DNA of 63,486 nucleotides from Spirosoma utsteinense (GCF_014282275.1 NZ_VFIA01000034.1:1-63486); one strand, 5' to 3'. Shown: positions 41,934 to 51,631, counted from the first letter of the stretch. Notes: generated from the sequence alone by a model not told the origin. Translations and numbers: made by a program.

Positions 41934-42890
41934 TTAATGAACAAGCTGTTGCTCCTGCATTTCAAGCGTTACCAGATACCGTTCGGCATCGAGGGCTGCC
42001 ATACAACCGGTTCCGGCTGCGGTGATGGCCTGACGATACACGTTATCCTGAGCGTCTCCACAGGCAAAAACGCCGGGAATATTTGTTTTAGTACTTCCTT
42101 TTTCGGTCAGGATGTAGCCACTGTCATCCCGCTCGATGTATTCACCGAAAATGCCGGTGTTGGGGGTGTGACCAATGGCAACAAAAAAGCCTGTCACATC
42201 TAAAATGGTCTCTTCGAAGGTACTGGTATTCTTGACCCGCGCGCCCGAAACCTCATCGTCGCCCAGGATTTCCTGGGTTTCGGTATTGTATAAAATCTCG
42301 ATGTTCGGTGCTGTTTTTACCCGCTGCTGCATGAACCGCGACGCCCGCATCTCATCCCGGCGCACAATCATATATACCTTCCGGCACAGGTTAGCCAGGT
42401 AGCTGGCCTCTTCGGCGGCTGTATCACCCGCACCAACGATGGCTACATCCTGACCACGGAAGAAAAAGCCATCACAGACGGCGCAGGCCGATACCCCCCG
42501 TCCGTTGAGCCGCATTTCGGAGGGCAATCCAAGCCATTTGGCCGACGCACCCGTGGAAATGATGACTGAGTCGGCCGTGATTTCGTGCTGATCATCGACA
42601 ATGGCTTTGTGGGGATGTCCGGAAAAATCAACGGCCGTAACCATACCATAGCGAACGTCGGTACCAAAACGACGGGCCTGAGCCTCCAGATCCTGCATCA
42701 TCTGGGGTCCCTGGACGCCATCCGGGTAGCCCGGAAAATTGTCGACCTCCGTTGTAATGGTCAACTGACCGCCGGGCTGAGGGCCCTGGTACATGATGGG
42801 GTGCATATTAGCCCGGGCTGCGTAAATAGCAGCGGTATAACCGGCCGGGCCGGAGCCGATAATCAGGCACTTAACGTGTTCGGTAGTCAT
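41934..42890 (-). CDS. trxB: Thioredoxin-disulfide reductase
   Basis: A 318-residue FAD/NADPH flavoprotein. The FAD-binding GSGPAGYTAAIYAARA is at residues 12-27, the redox-active CAVC follows in the middle of the protein, the NADPH-binding AIVGAGDTAAEEASYLA comes next, and FACGDAQDNVYRQAITAAGTG is in the C-terminal FAD region. Length and order match bacterial TrxB. It reduces thioredoxin in the cytoplasm with NADPH. The gene faces kduI across a 282-base divergent region. Confidence 0.96.
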   Translation of the reverse strand: MTTEHVKCLIIGSGPAGYTAAIYAARANMHPIMYQGPQPGGQLTITTEVDNFPGYPDGVQGPQMMQDLEAQARRFGTDVRYGMVTAVDFSGHPHKAIVDDQHEITADSVIISTGASAKWLGLPSEMRLNGRGVSACAVCDGFFFRGQDVAIVGAGDTAAEEASYLANLCRKVYMIVRRDEMRASRFMQQRVKTAPNIEILYNTETQEILGDDEVSGARVKNTSTFEETILDVTGFFVAIGHTPNTGIFGEYIERDDSGYILTEKGSTKTNIPGVFACGDAQDNVYRQAITAAGTGCMAALDAERYLVTLEMQEQQLVH

Positions 42891-43011
42891 TACAAGGGGG
42901 CAAATGGGTTGCCTGCTGGTTTATTTATCCCATGCGACAAACGCAGTGGTAAAGAGACAACATACGCAAAATTGAAAAAATTTCGCTTGGGGAGCAAGAA
43001 AGAGCGCTTTG

Positions 43012-43019
43012 TACCTTTG
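43012..43019 (+). promoter_or_regulatory. Promoter-like TACCTTTG box in the trxB-kduI gap
   Basis: An exact TAnnTTTG match followed by CGC. A CTTG at 42986-42989 lies 22 bases upstream, slightly longer than the usual spacing. It would give kduI a leader of about 145 bases; the leader contains a GGCCGTGTGTGGCC mini-palindrome (from about 43049), and a small untranslated RNA cannot be excluded. The rest of the gap has no gene. Confidence 0.45.
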
Positions 43020-43172
43020 CGCTCCGGGTAGCACGAGCCGGTCAGGCCGTGTGTGGCCACTGCCAGCCTTGACCCGCTTCTGAGCCTCTCCGGTCTGTTT
43101 TCGCTGACAGAGGGTATATATGGCTGCTTTTATTCTCTACTTTATAAATTGACTTAGTCCACAGATTCCTCT

Positions 43173-44006
43173 ATGATGCACGTACGTTACGCCACCAGCC
43201 CTACCGAAACCAAACAGTTCACGACGGATCAACTGCGGGAAAACTTCCTGATCGAATCCGTTTTTGTTCCCGACGCGCTGTCCCTTGTCTATAGCCACTT
43301 CGATCGTATCATCGTGGGGGGCGTCATGCCCGTTGCCGGAGCGGTTACGCTGCCCACCTACGATGAGCTGAAGAGTACCAGCTTTCTCGAACGCCGGGAA
43401 CTGGGAATCATCAACGTGGGGGGAGCTGGTACAGTCACCGTAGACGGCCAGACGGTCGATCTGGCCAGGCTGGACTGTCTTTACGTAGGGCGGGGGAGTG
43501 CGTCTGTCGTTTTTGCCAGCACTGATCCGGCACAGCCTGCTCAGTTTTATCTGCTTTCGGCCCCGGCACACACTACCTATCCCACTCAGAAAGCCGCTGG
43601 TACGGAGGTGTTCTCGGCTGTGATGGGGTCGTCTGCAACGGCCAACGAACGAACGATCTACCGCTATATTCACAAAGACGGCCTGCAAAGTTGCCAGCTG
43701 GTGATGGGGCTGACCATTTTGCAGCCAGGCAGTGTCTGGAACACCATGCCCGCTCACGTCCATGACCGCCGGATGGAAGCCTATTTTTATTTTGACCTCG
43801 ATCCGGACCACCGCGTGCTGCATTTGATGGGACAGCCCACCGAAACCCGTCATATAGTCGTGGCAAACCACCAGGCGGTCGTGTCGCCCCCCTGGTCGAT
43901 TCACTCGGGCTGCGGCACGGCCAGCTACTCATTCATCTGGGGGATGGGCGGAGAAAATATGGACTATGCCGACATGGACATGACGGCCATTGCCGAGCTA
44001 CGGTAG
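43173..44006 (+). CDS. kduI: 5-dehydro-4-deoxy-D-glucuronate isomerase (KduI)
   Basis: A 277-residue cupin enzyme that converts 5-keto-4-deoxyuronate to 2,5-diketo-3-deoxygluconate in pectin or glycosaminoglycan breakdown. It begins MMHVRYATSPTETKQFTTDQ and has the family blocks ENFLIESVFVPDALSLVYSH, DRIIVGGVMPV and the metal-binding MPAHVHDRRMEAYFYFDL (His, His, Glu), then PTETRHIVVANHQAVVSPPWSIHSG. Full length fits KduI. Its usual partners, kduD and the pectin genes, are not within this window, so it appears isolated. Two ATG codons in a row (43173, 43176) are possible starts. Confidence 0.95.
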   Translation: MMHVRYATSPTETKQFTTDQLRENFLIESVFVPDALSLVYSHFDRIIVGGVMPVAGAVTLPTYDELKSTSFLERRELGIINVGGAGTVTVDGQTVDLARLDCLYVGRGSASVVFASTDPAQPAQFYLLSAPAHTTYPTQKAAGTEVFSAVMGSSATANERTIYRYIHKDGLQSCQLVMGLTILQPGSVWNTMPAHVHDRRMEAYFYFDLDPDHRVLHLMGQPTETRHIVVANHQAVVSPPWSIHSGCGTASYSFIWGMGGENMDYADMDMTAIAELR

Positions 44007-44013
44007 GCCGGAG

Positions 44014-44075
44014 ACAGGCTGAACGGTGCAAGGCGCAGGGAAACCGTTTCCGGCAGCCTGTACCGTTCAGCCTGT
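44014..44075. terminator. Imperfect hairpin after kduI
   Basis: Fourteen-base arms (ACAGGCTGAACGGT at 44014-44027 and its complement at 44062-44075) surround a partly self-complementary centre. It begins eight bases after the kduI stop. No T-tract follows. Confidence 0.55.
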
Positions 44076-44149
44076 TTAAATCCGGGCTCGCTGGTCAGGA
44101 AGGCCCCCAAAAATTTCCGTTGGTATGAGTACCTTCGCGGTAACTGCCA

Positions 44150-47104
44150 ATGACCATGCGTTTACTCTACTTCCTGCTGCTGTTGACTCCGGTTGCCGCC
44201 AATACCCAGTCGCTCCCCATTCTTGATCAATCGCCCGGTCGTTTGCACTGGTATCGCCTGACGACACCTCACTTCCGGGTTCTCTATCCGGAAGGATTCG
44301 ATACAACCGCCCAACGAACGGCCCAGCGGCTGGAGAGCCTTTATGAACCCGTGAGCGCGTCGCTCAACCGCCGTCCCCGGCCTATTTCGGTGATCCTCCA
44401 GAACCAGACCACCAACAGCAACGGGTTTGTGACGCTGTACCCACGACGGTCCGAATTTTTTGCGGCCCCGCCCCAGAATCCCAATCTGGCGGGTACGCTC
44501 GACTGGCTCGATCTGCTGTCGGTGCACGAATACCGCCACGTCGTGCAGAATGAGAAGGCGCTGCAGCATTATGGACGCGTGCTGTATACCTTACTCGGTA
44601 ATACCGGCCTGGGACTGCCGTTGCTGACCGTGCCCGACTGGTTTGCCGAAGGCGACGCCGTTAGTACCGAAACCCTGCTGAGCGCAGGTGGCCGCGGGCG
44701 AATCCCGAATTTCGATCTGGGTATGCGGGCGAACCTGCTGGCCGGGGATCCGTTCAATTACCAGAAGGCGGTGTCGGGGTCTTACCGGGATAATGTGCCG
44801 GATCATTACGTGCTTGGCTATTTGCTGACGACCTACGCCAAACAGGCTTACGGCCCGGAGGTGTGGAGCCGCGTGCTGAACCGGAATTACCGCCGGTTTC
44901 CGTGGCCCTTTGCTTTCTCGGCCAGCATCCGGAACGAAACGGGCTTACGGGTCGAAGGACTGTACCGGAAAGCCATGGACGAATGGACCGAAGTATGGAA
45001 GAAACAGCAGGAAAGCCTGACGGTAACGCCCGCAGCTACCTTTCCGGTTCGGGTTGAGCAGGACCAGACGAAGGTCCCGGTATTTACTAACTATCAGTAC
45101 CCGCAGTACCTGACCGACTCCACCGTTTTATGCGTCAAGAGCGGGTTGGGCGACACCCCCCGGCTGGTGCTGCTGGATAAGAACCGGCGGGAGAGAACGC
45201 TGTATGTACAGGGATTTCCAAATGATCCGGGAATGCTCTCGGCCACATCGGCCAAAGCGTGCTGGATCGAGTTTGGTTACGACCCGCGCTGGCGTCAGCA
45301 GATTTTTTCCAATATCCGGCTGCTCGATCTGGCCACGGGGCGACTTTCCCGACTGTCGCACCGCGCGCGCTACCTGGCCGTGGCGCTCTCGCCCGACAAC
45401 ACCAAACTCGTGGTCGTTGAAACAACCGACCGGTATAAAACCCGGCTCGTGGTGCTCGATGCCGTATCGGGGAAAAGGCTGAAGACGCTGTCGAACCCCG
45501 ACAACGAGTATTATGTGCAGCCCCGCTGGCAGGCCGACAACAAAACGATCGTTGCGGTGGCGCTGAGAAACAGGCAGAAAACGATTCAGCGCATCGACAG
45601 CCAGCAGGACGAACGGACGGATCTGCTGCCCCGCGCCAACGAGAATCTGAGCAACCCGCAGCCGTGGGGCGACTACGTGCTATACGGCTCTCCCCGGTCG
45701 GGTATCGACAATGTGTATGCCGTAAAGGTGACATCGAAAGAGGTGTTTCAGGTAAGCTCGCGGCCGCTGGCGTCGTATCATGCGACCGTTTCGCCATCAG
45801 GAAACCGGCTGGCCTTCAGTGATTTTACGGTCGGCGGTTACCGCATTGCCGATATGCCGCTCGATCCGGCTGGCTGGAAAGCCGTTTCGTCGGCCGCGCC
45901 CGGTATCCGGCAGCCTGTCCGGTATTTCGGGCCTGCTATCGATAGTACGCTGCTAGCGACAGAACCGGGTGGGCGCGACGGTCGACGTGTACTCGCCGAC
46001 TCCGTAAAGGCCGTCACCGCCTATGTGCCAACCCGTTTTCGGCGGCTGGCTAATGCCATCAATGTGTATAGCTGGGGACCGGTGTTCGGGTCGACGGGGC
46101 AGGACCTGACCGTAGGGCTAAACTCGCAGGATTTGTTGAGCACGACCCAGATCGTTGTGGGCTACACCTATAACCAGGCTGAGCGCGTGGGGGCCTACTT
46201 CGCCAGTCTGAGCTATCAGGGTCTCTACCCCGTTTTCGACCTGCGTTTCCAGCGGGGCAACCGGAATACGTCGCTTTATGTAGACCGGCGAACACCGCTG
46301 GACAGTCTGCGATCCGACCGCTGGCAGTATAATCAACTGACGGCGGGCGTTCGGCTACCCATCCAACTGACGCAATCCAAATACATACAGAGCCTGAGCG
46401 CATCGGCCTATTACAATTACCTCCAGGTAAGCGGGTATGCCTTACCGGTTCGGTCTATTACCGAAGTAGGTTCGGCCGGGGCGTTGAGTGCGATGACCTA
46501 TGGCTTCAGTTTTTCCCGGCAACTGCGGCAGAGCAAGCGCGATGTGGGGCCGCGCTGGGGGCAGGCCGTCTCGGTGACCTACCGGACAACCCCTTTTGGC
46601 GGGGCGCTTACCAGCGAACAGTGGAGTGTTCAGGCAAACGCATTCTTTCCGGGTCTGGGCAAGCACCATTCACTAGGGTTCAGGGGAGGCTACCAGCAAC
46701 AGGCCCAGGGGACCTACCGTTTCGGCCCGGCCGTGTTTTATCCACGCGGTCAGGCCTATGTCAGCGATACCCGTATTACGGCGGGCAGTGCCGAGTACCG
46801 GCTACCCATAGCCAATACCCACTGGCCGCTGGGCCGGTTTGCCTACATACAGCGGATAAAAGCGGCTGGTTTTTTCGACGGGGCCATTGGGCAAAGCCCC
46901 ATCGACGTGCGGAGTGCACAAACGGGGGCGTTGCTGCGTACGGAAACAAGAACCCGTAACTACCGTACCGCCGGTGTCGACCTGGCTTTTGTATTCAACG
47001 TGCTCCACCTGCGAACTCCTTTCGAAGCGGGCATACGAACGATCTACAATACCAACACGGGGGAGTGGCTCTTTCAGCCGTTGGTGGTCGATATTGGCTT
47101 CTGA
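44150..47104 (+). CDS. Large outer-membrane protein: gluzincin-like, propeller and barrel regions
   Basis: A 984-residue protein with a signal peptide (MTMRLLYFLLLLTPVAANTQ). The first 280 residues contain a gluzincin-type site: H126-E-Y-R-H130 in SVHEYRHVVQ and E167 in WFAEGDAVSTE, 37 residues downstream. The middle (about 290-610) has TolB-like propeller repeats (YLAVALSPDNTKLVVVE, YHATVSPSGNRLAFSD). From about 640 to the end the sequence looks like an outer-membrane beta-barrel (alternating pattern, GRFAYIQRIKAAGFFDGA, ending LFQPLVVDIGF). A membrane-anchored surface protease is plausible, but the activity is unproven. Two starts, 44150 and 44156, are equally possible. A 27-bp hairpin follows. 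Confidence 0.8.
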   Translation: MTMRLLYFLLLLTPVAANTQSLPILDQSPGRLHWYRLTTPHFRVLYPEGFDTTAQRTAQRLESLYEPVSASLNRRPRPISVILQNQTTNSNGFVTLYPRRSEFFAAPPQNPNLAGTLDWLDLLSVHEYRHVVQNEKALQHYGRVLYTLLGNTGLGLPLLTVPDWFAEGDAVSTETLLSAGGRGRIPNFDLGMRANLLAGDPFNYQKAVSGSYRDNVPDHYVLGYLLTTYAKQAYGPEVWSRVLNRNYRRFPWPFAFSASIRNETGLRVEGLYRKAMDEWTEVWKKQQESLTVTPAATFPVRVEQDQTKVPVFTNYQYPQYLTDSTVLCVKSGLGDTPRLVLLDKNRRERTLYVQGFPNDPGMLSATSAKACWIEFGYDPRWRQQIFSNIRLLDLATGRLSRLSHRARYLAVALSPDNTKLVVVETTDRYKTRLVVLDAVSGKRLKTLSNPDNEYYVQPRWQADNKTIVAVALRNRQKTIQRIDSQQDERTDLLPRANENLSNPQPWGDYVLYGSPRSGIDNVYAVKVTSKEVFQVSSRPLASYHATVSPSGNRLAFSDFTVGGYRIADMPLDPAGWKAVSSAAPGIRQPVRYFGPAIDSTLLATEPGGRDGRRVLADSVKAVTAYVPTRFRRLANAINVYSWGPVFGSTGQDLTVGLNSQDLLSTTQIVVGYTYNQAERVGAYFASLSYQGLYPVFDLRFQRGNRNTSLYVDRRTPLDSLRSDRWQYNQLTAGVRLPIQLTQSKYIQSLSASAYYNYLQVSGYALPVRSITEVGSAGALSAMTYGFSFSRQLRQSKRDVGPRWGQAVSVTYRTTPFGGALTSEQWSVQANAFFPGLGKHHSLGFRGGYQQQAQGTYRFGPAVFYPRGQAYVSDTRITAGSAEYRLPIANTHWPLGRFAYIQRIKAAGFFDGAIGQSPIDVRSAQTGALLRTETRTRNYRTAGVDLAFVFNVLHLRTPFEAGIRTIYNTNTGEWLFQPLVVDIGF

Positions 47105-47110
47105 TGGACA

Positions 47111-47185
47111 GAACGCTGATTGGTATGATTTTTATGATCAGCGCAGATGAAGAGCTAATCATAAAAATCACACCAATCAGCGTTC
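47111..47185. terminator. 27-bp near-perfect hairpin between convergent genes
   Basis: Arms 47111-47137 and 47159-47185 (GAACGCTGATTGGT start) match in 26 of 27 positions with a 21-base loop. It starts seven bases after the barrel-protein stop and ends 15 bases before the ABC permease stop, so it can serve both strands. Confidence 0.75.
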
Positions 47186-47199
47186 CGTCTTTCCCACAC

Positions 47200-48528
47200 T
47201 TATGCCTTATAAAAAATCCATTTCGACAGCTCCCTGTAGGTAGGCTTTTTGCCGTACATCAGGATACCGACCCGGTAGATGCGGGCGGCCAGCCAGGTTG
47301 TGCCAATGAATCCGAGTACCAGTAACCCCATCGAAAGGGCCAACTGCCAGCCCGGAACGCCCAGCGGCAATCGAACCATCATAATAATAGGGGAGGTAAA
47401 CGGAATGATCGATGCCCAGAAGGCCAGACTACTGTCTGGGTCGCGGAGAACGAACTGGGCAATGATAAAGGAGAAAATGATGGGCATCGTCACCGGCAGC
47501 ATAAATTGCTGGGTGTCGGTTTCGTTGTCGACGGCTGCTCCAATGGCGCCGTAAAGGGCGCTGTACAACAGGTAACCGCCCAGAAAATAGAACAGGAAGG
47601 CACCAATGATGAGGGGCAGGTTTAGATTTTTGACCGAGCTGATGAACGTCGACACCGGGTTGACAGCCGCTTTGCTAACGGTTGGCGGTGTATCATTTTG
47701 CTGGTTCACCTGTGCCTGTATCTGCGACTGAACGGTTGGCCGTTCGGTGAATTTACTCCCCAATAGGGCCGTACCCGCCGAGGTGATCCCAATCGAGAGC
47801 ACGATCCAGAGCATGAACTGGGTAAGACCCACCAGACCCACGCCCAGAATTTTACCCATCATCAACTGAAACGGCTTCACCGACGAAATAATGACTTCGA
47901 TGATCCGGTTCGTTTTTTCTTCCACGACACCCCGCATCACCTGCATTCCGTATACCATCACCGTAATATAGATCAGCACCGCACAGAGCAGGCCAATGAC
48001 CGAAGCCGCGCCCGTACTGCTTTGCTTCTCGCCTTCGTCGCTGAGGCTGATCGTCTGGGCATCGACATCGACTTTTGCTTCTTCGATCACCTTCCGCGTA
48101 ATGCCTGACTGCGTTAGTTTCACGTTCTCGATTTCTTTCTCGATGGTTCGCTCGATGCCTGATTTGATATCGAAACTAACGCCCTTCTCCGCAAACAACT
48201 GAACGCCTTTCGTGTCGTTCAGCACATTTTTAGGTATGTACACCAGCACATCGCTGCCACTTTTGGGGAAGGCTTTTTTTGCCGTAGCGATAGGGGTGTT
48301 GACGAAGGAGAACAGCAGCGACGCCGAGTTCTTGAACTTCCCCGTAAACTGACCGCTTTCGTCGACCACCTGCACTTTTTTCTGATCGATCGAACTCATG
48401 GCAGCCCAGCCAGCGAGTCCGTAGAAAGCCGCAATCAGGAGCGGCCCCAGAATGGTCATGACCAGAAATGACTTTTTGCGCACCCGCACCAGGTATTCGC
48501 GCTTAATGATGAGGAAAATTATATGCAT
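47200..48528 (-). CDS. ABC-2-type exporter permease (NatB-like)
   Basis: A 442-residue membrane protein. One N-terminal helix (FLVMTILGPLLIAAFYGLAG) is followed by a large periplasmic region (about 45-190) and five further helices (for example GAASVIGLLCAVLIYITVMV, GLVGLTQFMLWIVLSIGITS, LIIGAFLFYFLGGYLLYSAL). This is the layout of the NatB/YhaP branch of ABC-2 permeases, used in sodium or other export. It is encoded 68 bases downstream of its ATPase on the same strand. The substrate is unknown. Confidence 0.9.
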   Translation of the reverse strand: MHIIFLIIKREYLVRVRKKSFLVMTILGPLLIAAFYGLAGWAAMSSIDQKKVQVVDESGQFTGKFKNSASLLFSFVNTPIATAKKAFPKSGSDVLVYIPKNVLNDTKGVQLFAEKGVSFDIKSGIERTIEKEIENVKLTQSGITRKVIEEAKVDVDAQTISLSDEGEKQSSTGAASVIGLLCAVLIYITVMVYGMQVMRGVVEEKTNRIIEVIISSVKPFQLMMGKILGVGLVGLTQFMLWIVLSIGITSAGTALLGSKFTERPTVQSQIQAQVNQQNDTPPTVSKAAVNPVSTFISSVKNLNLPLIIGAFLFYFLGGYLLYSALYGAIGAAVDNETDTQQFMLPVTMPIIFSFIIAQFVLRDPDSSLAFWASIIPFTSPIIMMVRLPLGVPGWQLALSMGLLVLGFIGTTWLAARIYRVGILMYGKKPTYRELSKWIFYKA

Positions 48529-48596
48529 GATTGACAGGGTAAAAGGGTGAACCGGCCGGGCCGGCGTGACGGAGCGTAACGCTCGTACATTCTTTT

Positions 48597-49508
48597 TTAG
48601 TCGTTATGGTCGCCGACGGCCCGGATGAAAATATCGTTCATGCTGGGAATGTTCTCGCCGAAGGACCGGACCGCCACCCGGTCGAGCAGGTGCCGGATCA
48701 GGTCGTTCACCGCAGCATCGGGCGGGATCTGAATGTTGGCCCGTAAAAAATGGTCATCGGCCGGCCGCGTCTCAAGGACCGTAAAAGCAGGCGGAAGGTC
48801 ACTAAGCGTACCCTGGTATTCAACGTGGTAGGTATGGGTCTTGAACTGCTCTTTGATCGACTGCTTGGTGCCATCGAGTACTTTCTTCGATTTATGGATC
48901 AGCGCAATGTGGTCGCACAGTTCCTCGACCGATTCCATGCGGTGTGTCGAGAAAATAATGGTCTTGCCTTTATCGCGCAGTTCCAGGATCTCGTCTTTGA
49001 TAAGGTTGGCATTGATGGGGTCGAAACCGGAGAAAGGCTCATCGAGAATGATCAGATCGGGTTCATGCATGACCGTAGCTACGAACTGCACCTTCTGCTG
49101 CATCCCTTTCGACAGGTCTTCCACGTTTTTTCCCCACCACGTCTTAATGTCGAATTTAATGAACCAGATCTTTAGTTTTTCCATGGCCTGCTTCTCACTC
49201 AGGCCCTTGAGCTGAGCCAGATACAGCAGCTGTTCGCCCACTTTCATTTTCTTGTACAGCCCCCGTTCTTCAGGCAGGTAGCCGATGCGTTTGATATGGT
49301 CGGGTTTCAGGCGTTCGCCATCCAGGATCACATCGCCCGAGTCTGGCCCGGTAATCTGGTTGATGATCCGGATGAGGGAGGTTTTACCGGCACCGTTGGG
49401 ACCAAGCAGGCCAAAAATACTCCCCTTAGGCACGGAAAGGCTCACATCGTTCAGCGCCCGGTGTTCGGCATACTGTTTAACGATGTGGTGGGTTTCAAGA
49501 ATGTTCAT
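48597..49508 (-). CDS. ABC transporter ATP-binding subunit with DUF4162-like tail
   Basis: A 303-residue ATPase from the ATG at 49508 (MNILETHHIVKQYAEHRALN). The nucleotide-binding domain has GLLGPNGAGKTS (Walker A), a Q-loop in YLPEERGLYKKM, the signature LSKGMQQKVQF, DLIILDEPFSGFDP (Walker B) and an STHRM H-loop. The last 80 residues form the C-terminal domain typical of the NatA/DUF4162 branch. It pairs with the ABC-2 permease downstream. A start further upstream (49550) is possible but lacks family support. Confidence 0.93.
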   Translation of the reverse strand: MNILETHHIVKQYAEHRALNDVSLSVPKGSIFGLLGPNGAGKTSLIRIINQITGPDSGDVILDGERLKPDHIKRIGYLPEERGLYKKMKVGEQLLYLAQLKGLSEKQAMEKLKIWFIKFDIKTWWGKNVEDLSKGMQQKVQFVATVMHEPDLIILDEPFSGFDPINANLIKDEILELRDKGKTIIFSTHRMESVEELCDHIALIHKSKKVLDGTKQSIKEQFKTHTYHVEYQGTLSDLPPAFTVLETRPADDHFLRANIQIPPDAAVNDLIRHLLDRVAVRSFGENIPSMNDIFIRAVGDHND

Positions 49509-49683
49509 GTCGTTTAGGTCAGCGTTGGTGTTATGTTGAGGACGGGTCAAACATCGTCGTTCGAGGGTGCCCGGCCAAGTAATTTACGGATGAATAGCCA
49601 AACAACAGGACGGACGGTCATAAAAAAGGCCACAGCCGGTAGACGGCGTGACCTTCAGGAATTCCTATATCGATCAGCGGGTA

Positions 49684-50121
49684 TCAGCGGTAGTAGTCCC
49701 GAACCTGAAACAGGAGCATCAGAAACAGCAGACCGAACAGTACGCTGATGAGGTGAAACCCGACGAGGCTACCGACAATGCTCAGTATCTGCGCGTAGTA
49801 ACTGAACACCCAGCCCGACCGCTTGCGGTTAAACAGTCCGGGCAATGCCAGCAATCCCAGTATCAGACCAACCAGGGTCAGTATCATGGTGAGGGTATAG
49901 CCAACGCCAGTGCCTACCCCGTCCAGGAACGATACCGGCATCAGGGCTGCCCCAATGCCGAGGAAGACCAGCAGGGCAGGCAGCGTCAGGATCATCACGA
50001 TAAGGGTGACGATCGGCCAGTATTTGACAAATCCTTCGCGAAAATTGATCGGAAATTGAAACGGCGCTTTGACCGTGAAATACGGAGCCAGTTCCGTTTC
50101 GAGCAGGGCTGATTGATTCAT
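49684..50121 (-). CDS. Small polytopic membrane protein, unknown function
   Basis: A 145-residue protein with a soluble N-terminus of about 30 residues (ELAPYFTVKAPFQFPINFRE) and four membrane helices (VTLIVMILTLPALLVFLGIG, VGYTLTMILTLVGLILGLLA, VFSYYAQILSIVGSLVGF, ISVLFGLLFLMLLFQV). I do not recognise the family. It is separated by 108 bases from the symporter gene upstream on the same strand and by 175 bases from the ABC ATPase start downstream. No function can be assigned. Confidence 0.72.
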   Translation of the reverse strand: MNQSALLETELAPYFTVKAPFQFPINFREGFVKYWPIVTLIVMILTLPALLVFLGIGAALMPVSFLDGVGTGVGYTLTMILTLVGLILGLLALPGLFNRKRSGWVFSYYAQILSIVGSLVGFHLISVLFGLLFLMLLFQVRDYYR

Positions 50122-50229
50122 GGTACCAAATGGTTTAGGGTCAGGCCAAAAAAGGATTATTTAAACGGCCAACCTACACATTTATACCTGTAAATACGAT
50201 ATTGAATGATACCATCGGTCTGCCGTTTA

Positions 50230-51474
50230 TTAAGCGGAAACCTCTTCCGTATCGATCGGCTGCGTCCGGAACTCACCTTCCCACTTGGAAATAATACAGG
50301 TGGCAACGGCATTACCGGCCACACTGGTAGCGCTGCGCCCCATATCGAGCACCTGGTCGATACCCAGCAGCAGGGCCAGCCCCTCGGCGGGCAGGTTGAA
50401 CATCGACATCGTCCCGGCAATAATAACCAGTGAAGCTCTGGGTACGCCTGCAATACCTTTGGACGTGATCATCAGGGTCAGCATCATCGTGATCTGCTGC
50501 TCGATGCTCAGGGGTATATGGTATGCCTGGGCAATGAAGGCGGTGGCAAAGGTCATATACAGCATGGAGCCGTCGAGGTTGAACGAATACCCCAGCGGCA
50601 GCACAAACGAAATGATACGCTCCGAACAGCCAAACCGGCGCAGGGCTTCGATGGTCTGCGGAAAGGAAGCTTCCGAACTGGCCGTACTGAACGAGAGGAT
50701 AATGGCATCCTTGATCTCACGCAGCAGCGCCAGGTAAGGAATGCGAACGACGAGGCATATGGCACCCAGTACAACGAACATGAAAAACAGCAGCCCGCCA
50801 AAAAAACACACAATCAGGTACGCATAACCACTCAGAATACCTAAACCCTGCTGCGCCACGATGGTTGCAATGGCCCCCAAGACCCCAAACGGGGCAAACC
50901 CCATGACGTAGCTGGTGATTTTGAACATGACATGCGACAGCGCGTCCAGTGCTTTGATCATGATCTTGCCCTGCGCCCCAACCGCACCGACGGCGATTCC
51001 GAAAAAGATACTGAACACCACGATCTGAAGAATTTCGTTGTTGGCCAGCGCATCAATGAAACTCGTCGGGAAAATATGGGTGAAGAAGGTCTCCAGCGAA
51101 AATGGCTGCACTTCGATGCCCGTATCGGTTCCTTTATCCGGTAGTTTGATGCTCATGATCTCGCCGGGCTTCATGATGTTGACGACCAGCAACCCAACGA
51201 TCAGCGACAAAATGGTAGCGAAGTAAAAGTAAGCCAGCGTCTTAAGCCCGATGCGCCCCACTGCTCCGAAGTCGCCGAGTTTAGCGATGCCTACCACCAG
51301 CGTGGCAAACACCAGCGGCCCGATAATCATCTTGATGAGCCGCAGGAATATTTTGGACAGGATGTTAAGGTCGGTGCCTGAAAAGCCGGAGTCGGTAACC
51401 GGGAAAAAGTAACCGATGGCAATACCGAGCACCATGCCCAGGAAGATACGCGTTGTCAGGTTGGGGATTTTCAT
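50230..51474 (-). CDS. Dicarboxylate/amino acid:cation symporter (SDF family)
   Basis: A 414-residue inner-membrane transporter. It begins MKIPNLTTRIFLGMVLGIAI and has the family signatures FSTASSEASFPQ (first hairpin serine-rich motif), GYSFNLDGSMLYMTFATAFI (NMDGT-like) and MLTLMITSKGIAGVPRASLV (second hairpin). This is the GltP/DctA layout with eight helices and two re-entrant loops. It imports C4-dicarboxylates, glutamate/aspartate or related amino acids with H+ or Na+; the exact substrate is not readable. It is preceded by 157 bases without a gene. Confidence 0.94.
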   Translation of the reverse strand: MKIPNLTTRIFLGMVLGIAIGYFFPVTDSGFSGTDLNILSKIFLRLIKMIIGPLVFATLVVGIAKLGDFGAVGRIGLKTLAYFYFATILSLIVGLLVVNIMKPGEIMSIKLPDKGTDTGIEVQPFSLETFFTHIFPTSFIDALANNEILQIVVFSIFFGIAVGAVGAQGKIMIKALDALSHVMFKITSYVMGFAPFGVLGAIATIVAQQGLGILSGYAYLIVCFFGGLLFFMFVVLGAICLVVRIPYLALLREIKDAIILSFSTASSEASFPQTIEALRRFGCSERIISFVLPLGYSFNLDGSMLYMTFATAFIAQAYHIPLSIEQQITMMLTLMITSKGIAGVPRASLVIIAGTMSMFNLPAEGLALLLGIDQVLDMGRSATSVAGNAVATCIISKWEGEFRTQPIDTEEVSA

Positions 51475-51631
51475 GCAATCAGAGTCAGTAGCAGTATCGA
51501 CAAAAGTAACGGAATCCGGTCAGTTCCGAAAATGCGTATATAACGTAGCCAGAAGCAAATACGATAACCAAGCCAACCACGGCTCAATAGACAACTAAAA
51601 CGAGCGCTGCGTATAGCCCGAACGTATCAGT

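Noticed and set aside
43020..43172. A tRNA or known riboswitch in the trxB-kduI gap
   Set aside because: No cloverleaf or recognised aptamer could be folded by eye; only a mini-palindrome and a promoter-like box are visible.
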